A DNA stretch of 64,000 bases from Halorhabdus rudnickae. Its GTDB lineage: Archaea; Halobacteriota; Halobacteria; Halobacteriales; Haloarculaceae. Location of the stretch: assembly GCF_900880625.1 (NCBI RefSeq), contig NZ_CAAHFB010000006.1:186001-250000 (forward strand). The letters are read 5' to 3'. Both the position numbers and the translations under genes were made by a program. The number at the start of each line of letters is the position of its first letter. The stretch's first letter is position 1. Shown here piece by piece: positions 26,044 to 35,534 of this stretch. The notes under the pieces were generated by a model. It saw nothing but the letters and a program-made list of their open reading frames with translations. It did not search any database and was not told the DNA's origin.

Positions 26044-27370
26044 GAGTACGTCGGGTGATGACGGGCTCGGCGTCCTCGTACTCGTCGGTGTGTCGGTGAC
26101 AGTAGCTCATGTGGCCCTCGTCCCCGACCGAGTGGAGTTCCGGACGCCGCAGGTCACACTCGCCGTTGAACTCGTCGGTGAGGTGACGACGCGCGTCCTC
26201 CGGCCGTCCGTCTTTGACCAGTTCCGCGGCAGTCTCGACGTGTTCACGGACGTCCGCGGGAACGTCCAGATCGCCAAAGAGATCCACGATCGTTTCGTCG
26301 ATGTCGTCGTACGCCGAGAAGCGGCCGACCTGACGCTTGAGGCGGTCGATTGTCCCCAGATCCATCCGCGATCGTTCGCGGACGACCTCCCGGTAGCGTT
26401 CGATCCCATCCCAGACGTCGTCCTCGACGTGTTCGTACGCTTCCGGCCGTATCTTGGCTGGACACCGCGTCGAGAACTGACACCCCGTCGGCGGATCCCG
26501 TGGGCTCGGCGGCGTCCCGGGCAGGGTGATCCGGTGGGACGACGACGACGGATCCGGATGGGGAATGGCCGACAACAGCGATCGCGTATAGGGGTTCTGG
26601 GCGTTCTCGTAGAGTTCCTCGGTTTGGCCGATCTCCATTATTTTTCCGAGGTACATGACTGCGACGCGATCACAGATGTGGCGGACGACAGAGAGATCGT
26701 GGGCGATGAACAGGTACGTGAGATCGAACTCGACCTGTAACTCTTCGAGCAGCGTGATGATCTTCGCCTGGACGCTTACGTCGAGTGCGGAGACTGGTTC
26801 GTCGAGTACGATGAACTCCGGTTCTAGGGCAAGTGCCCGGGCGATCCCGACCCGCTGTCGCTGCCCGCCCGAGAACTGATGGGGGTACCGGTAGTAGTGC
26901 TCCTCGCGCAGCCCCACAGAAGTCAGCAGGTCCAGCGCCCGCTCCTGTCGATCCTGTTTGGTCTTCCAGTCGTGGGCGTCCAGGGGCTCCCGGATGATTT
27001 CGCCGACGGTCATCCGATCGTTGAGACTGGATTCGGGATCCTGAAAGACCATCTGGGCGTTGCGACGCCAGTCTTTCAAATCCTCGCCCGACAGGGTTGT
27101 GATGTCCGTCCCGTCGAAGGAAATCGTCCCGTCGGTGGCTTCCTCCAGTCGAACGAGCGTCCGGCCCAGCGTACTCTTCCCGCAACCGGATTCGCCGACG
27201 AGACCGAGCGTTTCGCCACGCTTGATCGAGAAACTCACCCCGTCGACGGCCTTGACTGATGGCTGGGCGAAGAACCCGCCACCCCCGTAGTATTTCTTCA
27301 GATTGTCGACCTCGATCAACGTCTCACCGGCCTGTGCCATTCGTTCAGTCCGTCCTGACACTTTGCTCAT
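26033..27370 (-). CDS. Dipeptide/oligopeptide-type ABC transporter ATPase (DppF/OppF)
   Basis: A 445-residue ATP-binding protein: Walker [11 protein letters not shown]-loop [11 protein letters not shown], signature SGGQRQR, Walker [13 protein letters not shown] and the OppF C-terminal motif with CxxxxRCP ([11 protein letters not shown]). Beyond residue 320 it has a 120-residue acidic, helical extension ending in a Cys/His region ([17 protein letters not shown]) not found in bacterial OppF. It energises import with the DppD-like subunit. Start overlaps the upstream gene by 4 bp (ATGA). Substrate peptides or sugars cannot be told apart. Confidence 0.92.
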   Translation of the reverse strand: MSKVSGRTERMAQAGETLIEVDNLKKYYGGGGFFAQPSVKAVDGVSFSIKRGETLGLVGESGCGKSTLGRTLVRLEEATDGTISFDGTDITTLSGEDLKDWRRNAQMVFQDPESSLNDRMTVGEIIREPLDAHDWKTKQDRQERALDLLTSVGLREEHYYRYPHQFSGGQRQRVGIARALALEPEFIVLDEPVSALDVSVQAKIITLLEELQVEFDLTYLFIAHDLSVVRHICDRVAVMYLGKIMEIGQTEELYENAQNPYTRSLLSAIPHPDPSSSSHRITLPGTPPSPRDPPTGCQFSTRCPAKIRPEAYEHVEDDVWDGIERYREVVRERSRMDLGTIDRLKRQVGRFSAYDDIDETIVDLFGDLDVPADVREHVETAAELVKDGRPEDARRHLTDEFNGECDLRRPELHSVGDEGHMSYCHRHTDEYEDAEPVITRRTRDT

Positions 27371-28491
27371 GTCTCATCACCCTCCGTGTCGGCTTCTGTC
27401 TCGTCGCCCTCTGTGTCGGCTTCTGGGATGTTCGCACGCGCCCGGTGGTGTGCGACCCGGTCCGACTCCGCCATCTCCTCGGGATACAGCAGACACGCGG
27501 CAGTGTGCTCTATCGTCTCACCGACATCGATGTGGACTGGCGGGACTTTCTCACACGCCCCGAAGGCTTTGGGACATCGCGGGGCGAACCGACAGTGGTC
27601 TGCAGGCGCGTTCGGCGTCGGCACCTCGCCTTCGATCGTGTTGAGCCCCTCCTTGCGGGAGTGCTCTCCCGGGATCGATTCGATGAGGGACCGCGTATAG
27701 GGGTGTTTCGACCGCTCGAAGAGATTCTCGACCGACGCTTTCTCGACGATCTGCCCGGCGTACATCACGTTCACACGATCGGAGATGTCGGCGATGACGC
27801 CCATGTCGTGGGTGATGAACAGGATCGCGAGGTCGCGCTCCTCCTGCAGGTCCTTCAGAAGATCGAGGATCTGTGCCTGGATGGTCACGTCCAGTGCGGT
27901 GGTCGGCTCGTCGGCGATGAGCAGATCGGGTTCGCAGGCGAGCATCATCGCAATGACGGCACGCTGACGCATCCCGCCCGAGAACTCGTGGGGGTACTCG
28001 TCGAGCCGGCGTTTCGCGTCCGGGATGCCGACGGACTCGAGGAGGTCCGTCGCCTTCTCGACAGCTTCCTGACCGGTGATGTCGCGGTTTATCCGCAACG
28101 CCTCTCGGATCTGGTTGCCGATCGTATAAACCGGGTTGAGCGACTGTTGGGGATCCTGGAACACCATTCCGATGCCGCTGCCGCGGACTTCACGGTACTC
28201 AGCGTCGGAGTATTCAGTCAGCTCCTGGCCCTTGAACCGGATGGACGAGTCCGGGAGTACCTGTCCCGGGGACTCGATCAATCCCATGATCGACCGAGCG
28301 GTGACGCTCTTGCCGGAGCCGGACTCGCCGACGATGCCGACCGTCTCGCCGCTATAGACGTCGAAGCTCACGTCGTCGACTGCACGGATCGTTTCCCTGT
28401 CCGTGTGGAAGACGGTCTGGAGGTTCCTGACGGACAGAATTGGCTGCTCGTCGCGTCGCGAGAAGTCGGGCTCGAATTGCTCGCTCGACAT
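27367..28491 (-). CDS. Dipeptide/oligopeptide-type ABC transporter ATPase (DppD/OppD)
   Basis: A 374-residue ATPase: Walker A GESGSGKSV, MVFQDPQQSLNPVYTIG, signature SGGMRQR, Walker B LLIADEPTTALD, and the C-terminal CRFAPRCPKAFGAC motif typical of OppD. The C-terminus ends in two tandem copies of EADTEGDET, a 27-bp DNA duplication (about 27370-27423). Start and stop overlap the neighbouring genes, so translation is coupled through the operon. Confidence 0.92.
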   Translation of the reverse strand: MSSEQFEPDFSRRDEQPILSVRNLQTVFHTDRETIRAVDDVSFDVYSGETVGIVGESGSGKSVTARSIMGLIESPGQVLPDSSIRFKGQELTEYSDAEYREVRGSGIGMVFQDPQQSLNPVYTIGNQIREALRINRDITGQEAVEKATDLLESVGIPDAKRRLDEYPHEFSGGMRQRAVIAMMLACEPDLLIADEPTTALDVTIQAQILDLLKDLQEERDLAILFITHDMGVIADISDRVNVMYAGQIVEKASVENLFERSKHPYTRSLIESIPGEHSRKEGLNTIEGEVPTPNAPADHCRFAPRCPKAFGACEKVPPVHIDVGETIEHTAACLLYPEEMAESDRVAHHRARANIPEADTEGDETEADTEGDET

Positions 28492-30059
28492 CAGGCCCCA
28501 CCTCCCACGGCGGCTTCATCGCCTACGCTCTCGGCGGATTCCTCGCCCTCGGCGGTTTCCGTCTCCGGATCGATCGCGTCACGGATGCCGTCGCCGAACG
28601 CATTGAGACCGGTGACCAGCACGACGATCATCAGCCCCGAGATCAGCGAAATGTGCCAGGACGCCGTCGACACGTAGTCTTGTCCGAGGGAAACGGCACG
28701 TCCCCAGGCCGGCGTCGGCGGGTTGATACCCAGCCCGTTGCCGAGGAACGACAGCGCCGACAGCCCGATGATGATCCCGCCAGTCGACATCGAAGCGTAG
28801 ACAAGCAGGTACCCGACAATGTACGGGAGCATGTGCTTGCGCATGATGGTCCGGGGCCGCTGGCCGAAACTCCGCGCCGCGTCGACCCACTCCTCCTGGG
28901 CGACCTGGAGTGCCGGCCCACGCACCGCTCGCCAGAGGAACGGCCACGTGGTGAACGCGAACACGAGCGCGAGGATGAACCCACCATCGAGGATCCCCCC
29001 GAGCCAGTGGTTCGCGAAGACGGCACTTACCATGATCAACAGGAGCAACCGGGGAACCGAGACCACCCCGTCCGCGGCCGTGAGGATCGTGAGATCGATC
29101 GTGCCGGCGTAATACGCCGAGACCATCGACAGCATGGCCGCGATCAACGTCGCGAGCCCGATCGCGAGCCCGGAGACGATCATCGTGATCCGTGCCCCAC
29201 CCATGAGGAATGTGAACAGATCACGTCCGTTGTTCAGCGTCCCGAACGGGTGGAACCGTCCGTAGTCGTCGTAAGTCATCGGGCCGACGTTCTCAGCACT
29301 GCCCTTGGACTTGGAGTTGAAGTTGGCGTCGCCGACCGGAATCGACTCGACCTCACCCGCTTCCGCGTCGAAGTACTTGACCTCGTAGCTGTAGGAACTT
29401 TGGATGTTTTGTTCGACAGTCGTGGGACCCATCGCCGGTCCGAACACGGCCATCGTCAGGTATAACAGGAGAATGAGGATGCCAAACTGCCCCCATCGAT
29501 GGACCCGAAGCCGTCGGAACATGTCGTCCGTCGGCGTCCAGTCGGCCTGGCGGTAGTGCTCGCGGTAGACTTTCCAGCCCCGGAACAGCCAGTAACTGAA
29601 AAACAGCGTGTATGCGACGATAAGGGTGAACCGGATCCCCCACGCGACGGCTGGCTCTAGCCCCAGGAACGTCCCTTCCCAGGGTCCGTTCGGGCCGAGC
29701 CTGTGTCCCTGGTTGGGGATTACCGCCCGGCTGAAAAGCGTCGGAATGGCCGCTGCAGCGTCACCGATGCCGATGAGAAACTGGGAAACTCCCGTCTGGA
29801 AATTGACGATCGCGTTCGCCGCGCCGTTGGAGACGAATCCGAGGGCGACGTCGAAAACCGCCGTCACGCCGACGAACGTTCGCTCGACTGTCGCGACCGT
29901 CAGCGAGGCGTACGTGCCGAACTCGACGGCGGTCAGCATCGCCAGGACTGACACCCACTTCAGGAACGGTCGCGGGGATTCCGCGATCCGTGTCCGGAGG
30001 GGGACGTTCTCGTGCCCGGTCAACTCTTCGCGCGTCGCGGTTGGATCAGTGTCCGACAT
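28491..30059 (-). CDS. ABC transporter permease (DppC-like), large haloarchaeal form
   Basis: A 522-residue permease. The binding-protein-dependent transport domain is in the C-terminal 300 residues, with TMs and the EAA loop EEWVDAARSFGQRPRTIMRKHMLP. The N-terminal 200 residues contain additional TMs (SVLAMLTAVEFGTYASLTV, FTLIVAYTLFFSYWLF, GQFGILILLLYLTMAVFGPAMG), longer than bacterial DppC. A loop with YSYEVKYFDAEAGEV is probably outside. ATG 30059 is chosen; a GTG at 30068 overlapping the dppB stop is also possible. Confidence 0.87.
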   Translation of the reverse strand: MSDTDPTATREELTGHENVPLRTRIAESPRPFLKWVSVLAMLTAVEFGTYASLTVATVERTFVGVTAVFDVALGFVSNGAANAIVNFQTGVSQFLIGIGDAAAAIPTLFSRAVIPNQGHRLGPNGPWEGTFLGLEPAVAWGIRFTLIVAYTLFFSYWLFRGWKVYREHYRQADWTPTDDMFRRLRVHRWGQFGILILLLYLTMAVFGPAMGPTTVEQNIQSSYSYEVKYFDAEAGEVESIPVGDANFNSKSKGSAENVGPMTYDDYGRFHPFGTLNNGRDLFTFLMGGARITMIVSGLAIGLATLIAAMLSMVSAYYAGTIDLTILTAADGVVSVPRLLLLIMVSAVFANHWLGGILDGGFILALVFAFTTWPFLWRAVRGPALQVAQEEWVDAARSFGQRPRTIMRKHMLPYIVGYLLVYASMSTGGIIIGLSALSFLGNGLGINPPTPAWGRAVSLGQDYVSTASWHISLISGLMIVVLVTGLNAFGDGIRDAIDPETETAEGEESAESVGDEAAVGGGA

Positions 30060-30064
30060 CGATG

Positions 30065-31156
30065 TCACCTCTCAGTGTCCTCCAGCGTGATTCGCGGATC
30101 GATGAACGTATACAGGATGTCCTGGGTGATGTTGACCGTGACCTGGACGACGATGAACAGGAACACAAGCCCCATCACGAGCGGGATGTCCGGACCGAGT
30201 ACGCCACGGAAGAACATGTTCCCCAGTCCGCGGATCGAGAAGACCTTCTCGACGAGGACGGACCCGCCGATGAGCAGATAGAACTCACCCATGATCACGG
30301 GCAACAGTGGGATGAGTGCGTTGCGTCCGACGTGTTTGGTGATGATCCGCCGACCGGACACGCCCTTCGCTTTCGCGGTTTCGACGTACTTCGAGTTGAT
30401 GCTTTCGAGTACCGCGGTCCGACCGATACGGATCTCGTTACCCATCGACGCCGATCCGAGTACCAGGGCCGCGGGCAGGATCCACTTGATAGAAATCGCC
30501 AAATTCTCCCAGTTCGGGACTGGTACCCGGATGGCCTCGAGCAACGGTATCCCGGCGAAGATGTCGATACTGCCGAACATGCTCGATAACGCGCCTGGAG
30601 TCCCGATCACATCCGTCGGGATGAAGAGGCCCTTATAGAAGGAGAGTGCCCCGCCGGCCGAGAGCAGGCCGGAGAGCATCACTGCGAGCCAGAAGTTCGG
30701 CATCGCTCGCCAGATGATGCCGCCCCCCGACGCGATGTAATCACGCCAAGTGTTTGCTCGGAGGCCGGCGTACAGTCCCCCCGGAACCCCGAACGCGAGC
30801 GCGATGACGACCGACCAGAATCCGAGCCATAGCGTCGCAGGCATTCGATTGAGGATAAGATCCGACACCGGGGTCCCGCGCTGGATGATCCAGGACTGCC
30901 CGAAGTCCAACGTCACCAGATCGGTGACGACCTTGAAGTACTGTGACCAAAGGGGGACGGGCGTCCCGTCGGGATAGATGATCCCGAGGGCAATTCTCAG
31001 CTGGCGGACGTCTTCCGGCGTCGCATCTCGCCCGAGAATGGACAAGACGGGATCGATCGGCCCCTTGTACAGGACCAGGAAACTCATCGTGATACCGAAC
31101 AGGAACACTGGTACCGCCAGTAACAGTCGCTTGAAGAGATAGAGGAACCGATTCAT
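30065..31156 (-). CDS. ABC transporter permease (DppB-like)
   Basis: A 363-residue permease starting MNRFLYLFKRLLLAVPVFLFGITMSFLVL with about six TM segments and the EAA loop in ESINSKYVETAKAKGVSGRRIITKHVGRNALIP. A long extracytoplasmic loop between TM1 and TM2 is typical of DppB. The ATG at 31156 is chosen over the longer frame because the extra 33 residues lack hydrophobic or acidic character. It pairs with the DppC-like protein to form the channel. Confidence 0.88.
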   Translation of the reverse strand: MNRFLYLFKRLLLAVPVFLFGITMSFLVLYKGPIDPVLSILGRDATPEDVRQLRIALGIIYPDGTPVPLWSQYFKVVTDLVTLDFGQSWIIQRGTPVSDLILNRMPATLWLGFWSVVIALAFGVPGGLYAGLRANTWRDYIASGGGIIWRAMPNFWLAVMLSGLLSAGGALSFYKGLFIPTDVIGTPGALSSMFGSIDIFAGIPLLEAIRVPVPNWENLAISIKWILPAALVLGSASMGNEIRIGRTAVLESINSKYVETAKAKGVSGRRIITKHVGRNALIPLLPVIMGEFYLLIGGSVLVEKVFSIRGLGNMFFRGVLGPDIPLVMGLVFLFIVVQVTVNITQDILYTFIDPRITLEDTER

Positions 31157-31430
31157 CGATCGCCTCCCTCGACCGGCGTTCGGAACCGGTGTCCTGTCCT
31201 GTCTGGTCCGGGCGCGCTCGTCTCCGGCCCCGCCGTTGTGTCCGGCGTCGGCCACGATCCGGATAGCACCACGTTATACTCTCGTCTTCCGGGAAACAGC
31301 ACCGCCGGTCGCGACGATGACTCCATCCTCGAGGGCATACTGGGTTGTCCGATTTTGGTATCGGCTATATTGATTTAACAATATCGGTTGTCGTTCGGAA
31401 CCGGTACTTCGGCCGAGGGTTCGTCCCGGC

Positions 31431-33314
31431 CTATCCCTGGTAGTTCGAGTCGTATCCCTCCGCGCCGCCCGGGAAGACCTGCTTGGGCGTGAGGTGATAG
31501 GCTGCTTCACCCCGCCCTTTGAAGACGCTCTCGACGAAGTCCTCGCGGGTGAGGACGTAGGCCATCGCCTGACGGACCGGTTTGGGCACTTTCTCCATGT
31601 GGAACGCGACGTAGTACGTGTTGATTGCCGGGGTCGTCGACATGTTCACGGTCTTGCCGCCTTCCAACGGGCCGTAGGTGCCAAGCGTTTGGCCCCGGTC
31701 GTTGGTCGTCTCCTCGGTCACGAGTTCCGGATCGTACTGTGGCGTCGGGATCTCGCTGACGTCGGCGTTCTCGTTCAGGAAGTAATTGTACTTGGCACTG
31801 TCCTCGGTAATGATCGCTTCGTGGGTCTCCCCAAACGAAGGGGCCCCGCCGTGGTAATCCTCGAACGCGGAGGCGCGGAACTGGCCACCGTTGCCTTCTT
31901 GCCATTCCTCGAAGACGAACGGGCCACAGCCAACCGGGCTCGTCGAGAACTCTTCCCAGGCCATCTCGCCGTCGTACCCTTCGATGTCGCCGACGATGCC
32001 TTCGGGAACGACGGAGAACGCGGAGTACGCAAACACCTCCAGCGCGTACCCGAATGGGCTGTTGAGCGAAATCGTGAACGTATACTCGCCCGTCGCTTCG
32101 ACTCCGGTCGAGCCCGAGACGACGTTCCCCTCGTCGTCGGTTTCGTGTTCCATATCGAGCACCGATAGCGGGAAATACGTGTTCGTGGAGTTGTCCGACT
32201 CGACGAGCCGTCGGAACGAGTAGACGACGTCGGACGCGGTGACCTCGCCGTAGTCCCCGTGGAACTGGATGCCTTCCTTGAGCGTGAACTCGTACTCGGT
32301 GAGGTCGTCGCTGACAGTGTAGTCCTCGACGATGAGGGGTTCGGTCTCGACCGTCCCGTTGACGTAGTTCAACGGCGCGTCGAACATATCCATGACCTTG
32401 TTGCCACTCTCTGTGTTCCCCGAGGCGATCGGATCCAGGGAACTGAACGTGCCCGAGATGTCGTTGACGGTGTCATCTCCCTCCAGACCGCTGACGGACA
32501 TGTTCGTCTTTGCTCGCGACGGTCCCATCCCACCCGGCGGATTGTAATCGACGTGATCGTACCAGAACAACTGGTCGACCTCGTGGTAGACTGGGAGTAG
32601 TGCGGCCGAATCCCAGAGGGCCCGTTCCATCTTCTCGGTGGCGTCGTCGCGCGTGGACTGGGCCTCGTCGGTCAGTTCCGGATTGTTCTGAATCCGATCG
32701 AATTGTTCGGTGATATACTGGCGAATCTCTTCGTCTCCCTTGACGTCCTCGGACCAGAACATCCGCGCGCCGTTGGGCGTGTACCCCTCGGCGTCGTAGA
32801 CCGTGTTCTTCGGATCGACGAGTTGGAGAAAATTCTGGGCGGCCGGATAGTCGGCGACCCATCCAAGGGTGAACGCCTCGTGGTTGCCGTTCTCCGTGGT
32901 TTCGAGCAGGCTCCCGAAGTCTGCCTGGTTGATATTCATATCGATATAGGCAGAATCGAGACGTGCCCGGATCGTGTTCGCCATCTCCTGCCAGGCACCG
33001 CTCTTGTACTGCAACCAGTCGAGCTCGAACCGGTTGTCCGGTCCGTATCCCGCCTCTTTCATCACCCGCTGAGCCTCGCCGACCTGCGTCTCGTTGATCC
33101 CGTACGGGTAATTACTCGGAGGCTGGTACTCGCCACCCTCGTCAGACATCCCATCGCCATCGCCCGTGTCGGTCCCGCTTTCCATCTCCCCTGGCTCCTC
33201 GGTGTTGGCTTCGGTATCTCCGCCACCACTACAACCGGCCAATCCAACGCCTACCGTCGCTGCCCCGGTAGCCTTGAGGAATCGCCGTCGATTCATGCTA
33301 TTGTCGTCGGACAT
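31431..33314 (-). CDS. ABC transporter substrate-binding lipoprotein (SBP family 5), apparently circularly permuted
   Basis: A 627-residue protein with a Tat signal (MNRRRFLKATGAATVGVGLAGC) and lipobox Cys28, then an acidic linker. Residues 62-272 carry features normally in the C-terminal half of the family: NYPYGINETQVGEAQRVMKEA, HEAFTLGWVADYPAAQNFL and LLPVYHEVDQLFWY. Residues 280-627 carry the normal N-terminal half: GTFSSLDPIASGNTESGNKV, YEFTLKEGIQFHG, TASDVVYSFRRL and later YVLTREDFVESVFKGRG, ending PGGAEGYDSNYQG at the stop. The order is therefore reversed relative to the family while length, frame and signal are intact. First gene of the transporter operon. ATG 33314 puts the twin Arg at positions 9-10. 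Confidence 0.85.
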   Translation of the reverse strand: MSDDNSMNRRRFLKATGAATVGVGLAGCSGGGDTEANTEEPGEMESGTDTGDGDGMSDEGGEYQPPSNYPYGINETQVGEAQRVMKEAGYGPDNRFELDWLQYKSGAWQEMANTIRARLDSAYIDMNINQADFGSLLETTENGNHEAFTLGWVADYPAAQNFLQLVDPKNTVYDAEGYTPNGARMFWSEDVKGDEEIRQYITEQFDRIQNNPELTDEAQSTRDDATEKMERALWDSAALLPVYHEVDQLFWYDHVDYNPPGGMGPSRAKTNMSVSGLEGDDTVNDISGTFSSLDPIASGNTESGNKVMDMFDAPLNYVNGTVETEPLIVEDYTVSDDLTEYEFTLKEGIQFHGDYGEVTASDVVYSFRRLVESDNSTNTYFPLSVLDMEHETDDEGNVVSGSTGVEATGEYTFTISLNSPFGYALEVFAYSAFSVVPEGIVGDIEGYDGEMAWEEFSTSPVGCGPFVFEEWQEGNGGQFRASAFEDYHGGAPSFGETHEAIITEDSAKYNYFLNENADVSEIPTPQYDPELVTEETTNDRGQTLGTYGPLEGGKTVNMSTTPAINTYYVAFHMEKVPKPVRQAMAYVLTREDFVESVFKGRGEAAYHLTPKQVFPGGAEGYDSNYQG

Positions 33315-33668
33315 GATGCGACCATGTAACAAAGTAGAGCGTTTAAATGTACTGGTCCTGGCCACATTATCATCTGATATCTATATGTCTAATCAAAATA
33401 CTGAGTAATTGGCCACGGGAATGTTGAAGATTGTCCGGTATTATCCTCACGTACAACATCGCTGGGTAAATCTGGATCGGCACTCAGTCCTGTCAGCTGT
33501 CGTTTGTTTCAACCTCGTCTCATACAGGCAGTGCTCAGAAGTGAGCGGCCAGACAACGCAGGGGTTGAGCCGTCCTCGTGAGCGAAGCGAACGAGAGTTC
33601 GGAAGCGTTTGTTCTTCTGGCCTCGTGTTGAACGTGACGCACGGCTTGAGAGACAGAGCTCTCTGAGC
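33315..33668. other. Promoter region of the ABC operon and gene-free spacer
   Basis: Bases 33330-33410 are AT-rich (taaatgtactgg, tatctatatgtctaatc) and probably carry the promoter for the minus-strand transporter operon. No gene is supported in 33411-33668; it contains low-complexity gagcgaagcgaacgaga-type sequence common in haloarchaeal non-coding DNA. Confidence 0.5.
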
Positions 33669-33921
33669 GGATTTGAACCCCGTCCAGATCTACTCGCTTC
33701 CCTGCGCGTGTCTGCCCTGGTTCAAATCTCCTTAACCGCATTTGCCGCTCACGGATTGTTCGCACCAAAAGTGGGTTGGGGCGGATTTGAACCGCGGTCG
33801 TTCCCGTTCGCTCGCTTCACTCGCTCACCTCTCACTCCCTGTTTCAAATCGCCCCAAAGACAGATTTACGCCCCACGGTATTGTTCGGCGCAAAATCAGT
33901 GGGTTGGGGCGGATTTGAACC
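33669..33921. repeat. Array of tRNA T-arm-like fragments in alternating orientation
   Basis: Five T-arm-like cores occur at 33669-33679 (minus), 33719-33728 (plus), 33783-33793 (minus), 33841-33850 (plus) and 33911-33921 (minus), spaced 50-70 bp. The third belongs to a 25-base match to the tRNA-Val 3' end (33771-33795), and the fifth is the full attachment repeat. They look like scars of repeated integration and decay at a tRNA-Val-type site. Confidence 0.7.
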
Positions 33922-33933
33922 GCCGACCTCCTC
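33898..33933 (-). repeat. attR: 36-bp copy of the tRNA-Val 3' end
   Basis: Exact reverse complement of 22623-22658 in tRNA-Val, beside the integrase gene. Sequence composition changes here: GC-rich host to the left and lower-GC element to the right. Confidence 0.85.
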
Positions 33934-34041
33934 AGCGCCTCTCGCGTCTGCCTGCGGCAGATTCGGCGCTTCCGCGAAGTCAAGTCCGGATGAGAACCAC
34001 CACGGAATCACCATCCAGGGTCGAGCGATTCGGAAATTCCG

Positions 34042-35043
34042 ATGACTCGACAAATCACAACCGAACGCGCAGTCGAACGGTATCTGAACGAACGGCGAGC
34101 AGACATATCCGAGTCTACCTACTACAACCACTCGTCCCTGCTATCACAATTCATCGAGTGGTGTGAGAGCGAAGGTCTGGACACTGTCAACGAACTCGAT
34201 GGCTTCCACATCTCCGACTTCAAGCTCTACCGACGAGACGAGGACAATATCAACAGCGTCACGCTGTACAACCAGATGACCGTCCTTCGGGTATTCCTTC
34301 GATGGTGTGAATCCCGAGATCTGGTCGAAGGGCTTGCTGAGAACATCTTGATGCCCGTTCCCGAGGATGACTCTCGGAACACGATGATTGATTCGGAAAC
34401 GGCGGCACAGATCCTTCAGTTCCTCCAGAAGTACGAATACGGAACGCTGAAGCACGTCGTTTTCTCCCTCTTGTGGGACACCGGATTCCGCATCGGATCG
34501 CTTCGAGCAATAGACCTCGGCGACTACAACCCAGAGGAACAGTACATTGAGGTGCGCCATCGTCCAGAATCAGAAACACCGCTCAAGAACAAATACGGAG
34601 CAGAGCGTGAGATCAACCTCCACGAGTGGGTGTGCAACGTGCTTGACGACTACATTGGGATGCATAGACATGATGTGACTGACGACCACGGACGAGAACC
34701 GTTGATAACAACGAAGCAGGGCCGTCCGGTTCACTCGAATATCCGCGGCCATATTAACTCAGTAACCCGTCCGTGCGTGTACGTGGATCAGTGCCCTCAC
34801 GATAGAAGTCCAGACAGTTGCGAAGCGGCCCAACGACGTGACACCGCTCAACGATGCCCTGACTCAGTCCCACCTCACGCGATCCGGAGATCTGCGATTA
34901 CGGCGTGGCTCAACGACGGCCACACGAAGGAACTCCTCTCCGACAGGATGAACGTCTCCGTGAAGACACTGGAGAAGCACTACGACGCCCGGACGGAGAG
35001 TGAGAAGCGGGAACTACGGCGTGAGGAGTTCGGTATGGAATAG
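34042..35043 (+). CDS. Tyrosine recombinase / integrase of the element
   Basis: A 333-residue phage-type integrase. N-terminal SAM-like core-binding domain (residues 5-105, ERYLNERRADISESTYYNH), catalytic domain with Arg150 in WDTGFRIGSLRAIDL, H279-x-x-R282 in PPHAIRRSAITAWLND and the nucleophile Tyr314 in LEKHYDART. A Cys-rich insert (CVYVDQCPHDRSPDSCEAAQRR) precedes the HxxR motif, as in other haloarchaeal integrases. It lies 109 bp from attR and presumably cuts within the tRNA-Val 3' end. It is the first gene of the element when read from attR. Confidence 0.93.
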   Translation: MTRQITTERAVERYLNERRADISESTYYNHSSLLSQFIEWCESEGLDTVNELDGFHISDFKLYRRDEDNINSVTLYNQMTVLRVFLRWCESRDLVEGLAENILMPVPEDDSRNTMIDSETAAQILQFLQKYEYGTLKHVVFSLLWDTGFRIGSLRAIDLGDYNPEEQYIEVRHRPESETPLKNKYGAEREINLHEWVCNVLDDYIGMHRHDVTDDHGREPLITTKQGRPVHSNIRGHINSVTRPCVYVDQCPHDRSPDSCEAAQRRDTAQRCPDSVPPHAIRRSAITAWLNDGHTKELLSDRMNVSVKTLEKHYDARTESEKRELRREEFGME

Positions 35044-35093
35044 AAAACCTCTACAGGCATCCTTATCCGTTCTTGATTTGATTTCCCTCACGG

Positions 35094-35354
35094 ATGGTAG
35101 AAGCTCTTACAAAAGAGTGCGAACGTTGCGAGACTGAATTTGATATTGATGAGCAATATCGGGAAGTGATTGTTGTTGATCACCCCCACCCTGAGGATGC
35201 AAAAGTTGGAATGGTCCATGATGACTTGGAATACGTTCTCTGTGCCCCTTGTGCGATGGATCTCAAGGACTGGTTCCAAGCTGACGATCCAGAGGCGATC
35301 AGAGAACGTCACGCGGCATTCCCTGAAGAGGAAGTCAACTTGTTTGATCAATAG
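35094..35354 (+). CDS. Small CxxC protein of the element
   Basis: An 86-residue acidic protein with two Cys pairs, CERCETEF and LCAPCAMDL, that could bind one zinc. The rest is VIVVDHPHPEDAKVG and a Trp-containing helix KDWFQADDPEAIRERH. No family recognised. It lies 50 bp after the integrase gene in the lower-GC region. It could be a DNA-binding accessory or regulator, but nothing proves that. Confidence 0.65.
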   Translation: MVEALTKECERCETEFDIDEQYREVIVVDHPHPEDAKVGMVHDDLEYVLCAPCAMDLKDWFQADDPEAIRERHAAFPEEEVNLFDQ

Positions 35355-35534
35355 CTACCTCAACGCTGTCGGGCGGATTCCGGTATCTATTTCCGTCTGG
35401 ATGTTGTCTATACAGTGAAGGCAGATTCTCGCGGTTAGTTCTCCCGTCCAGTCGCAACTGTCGGATCCTACGAAGTTAATGCGCATTGATGGGCGTCTAC
35501 CTCACCGTCAAGAGACTTCTGCCAACATTCCACT

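Noticed and set aside
27259-28677. Long plus-strand open frame opposite the DppD-like gene
   Set aside because: Antisense shadow; the minus strand has full ABC-ATPase motifs.
33609-34166. Plus-strand frame in the tRNA-fragment array
   Set aside because: It also reads the tRNA-derived repeats (GADLNRRPP) and overlaps the integrase start.
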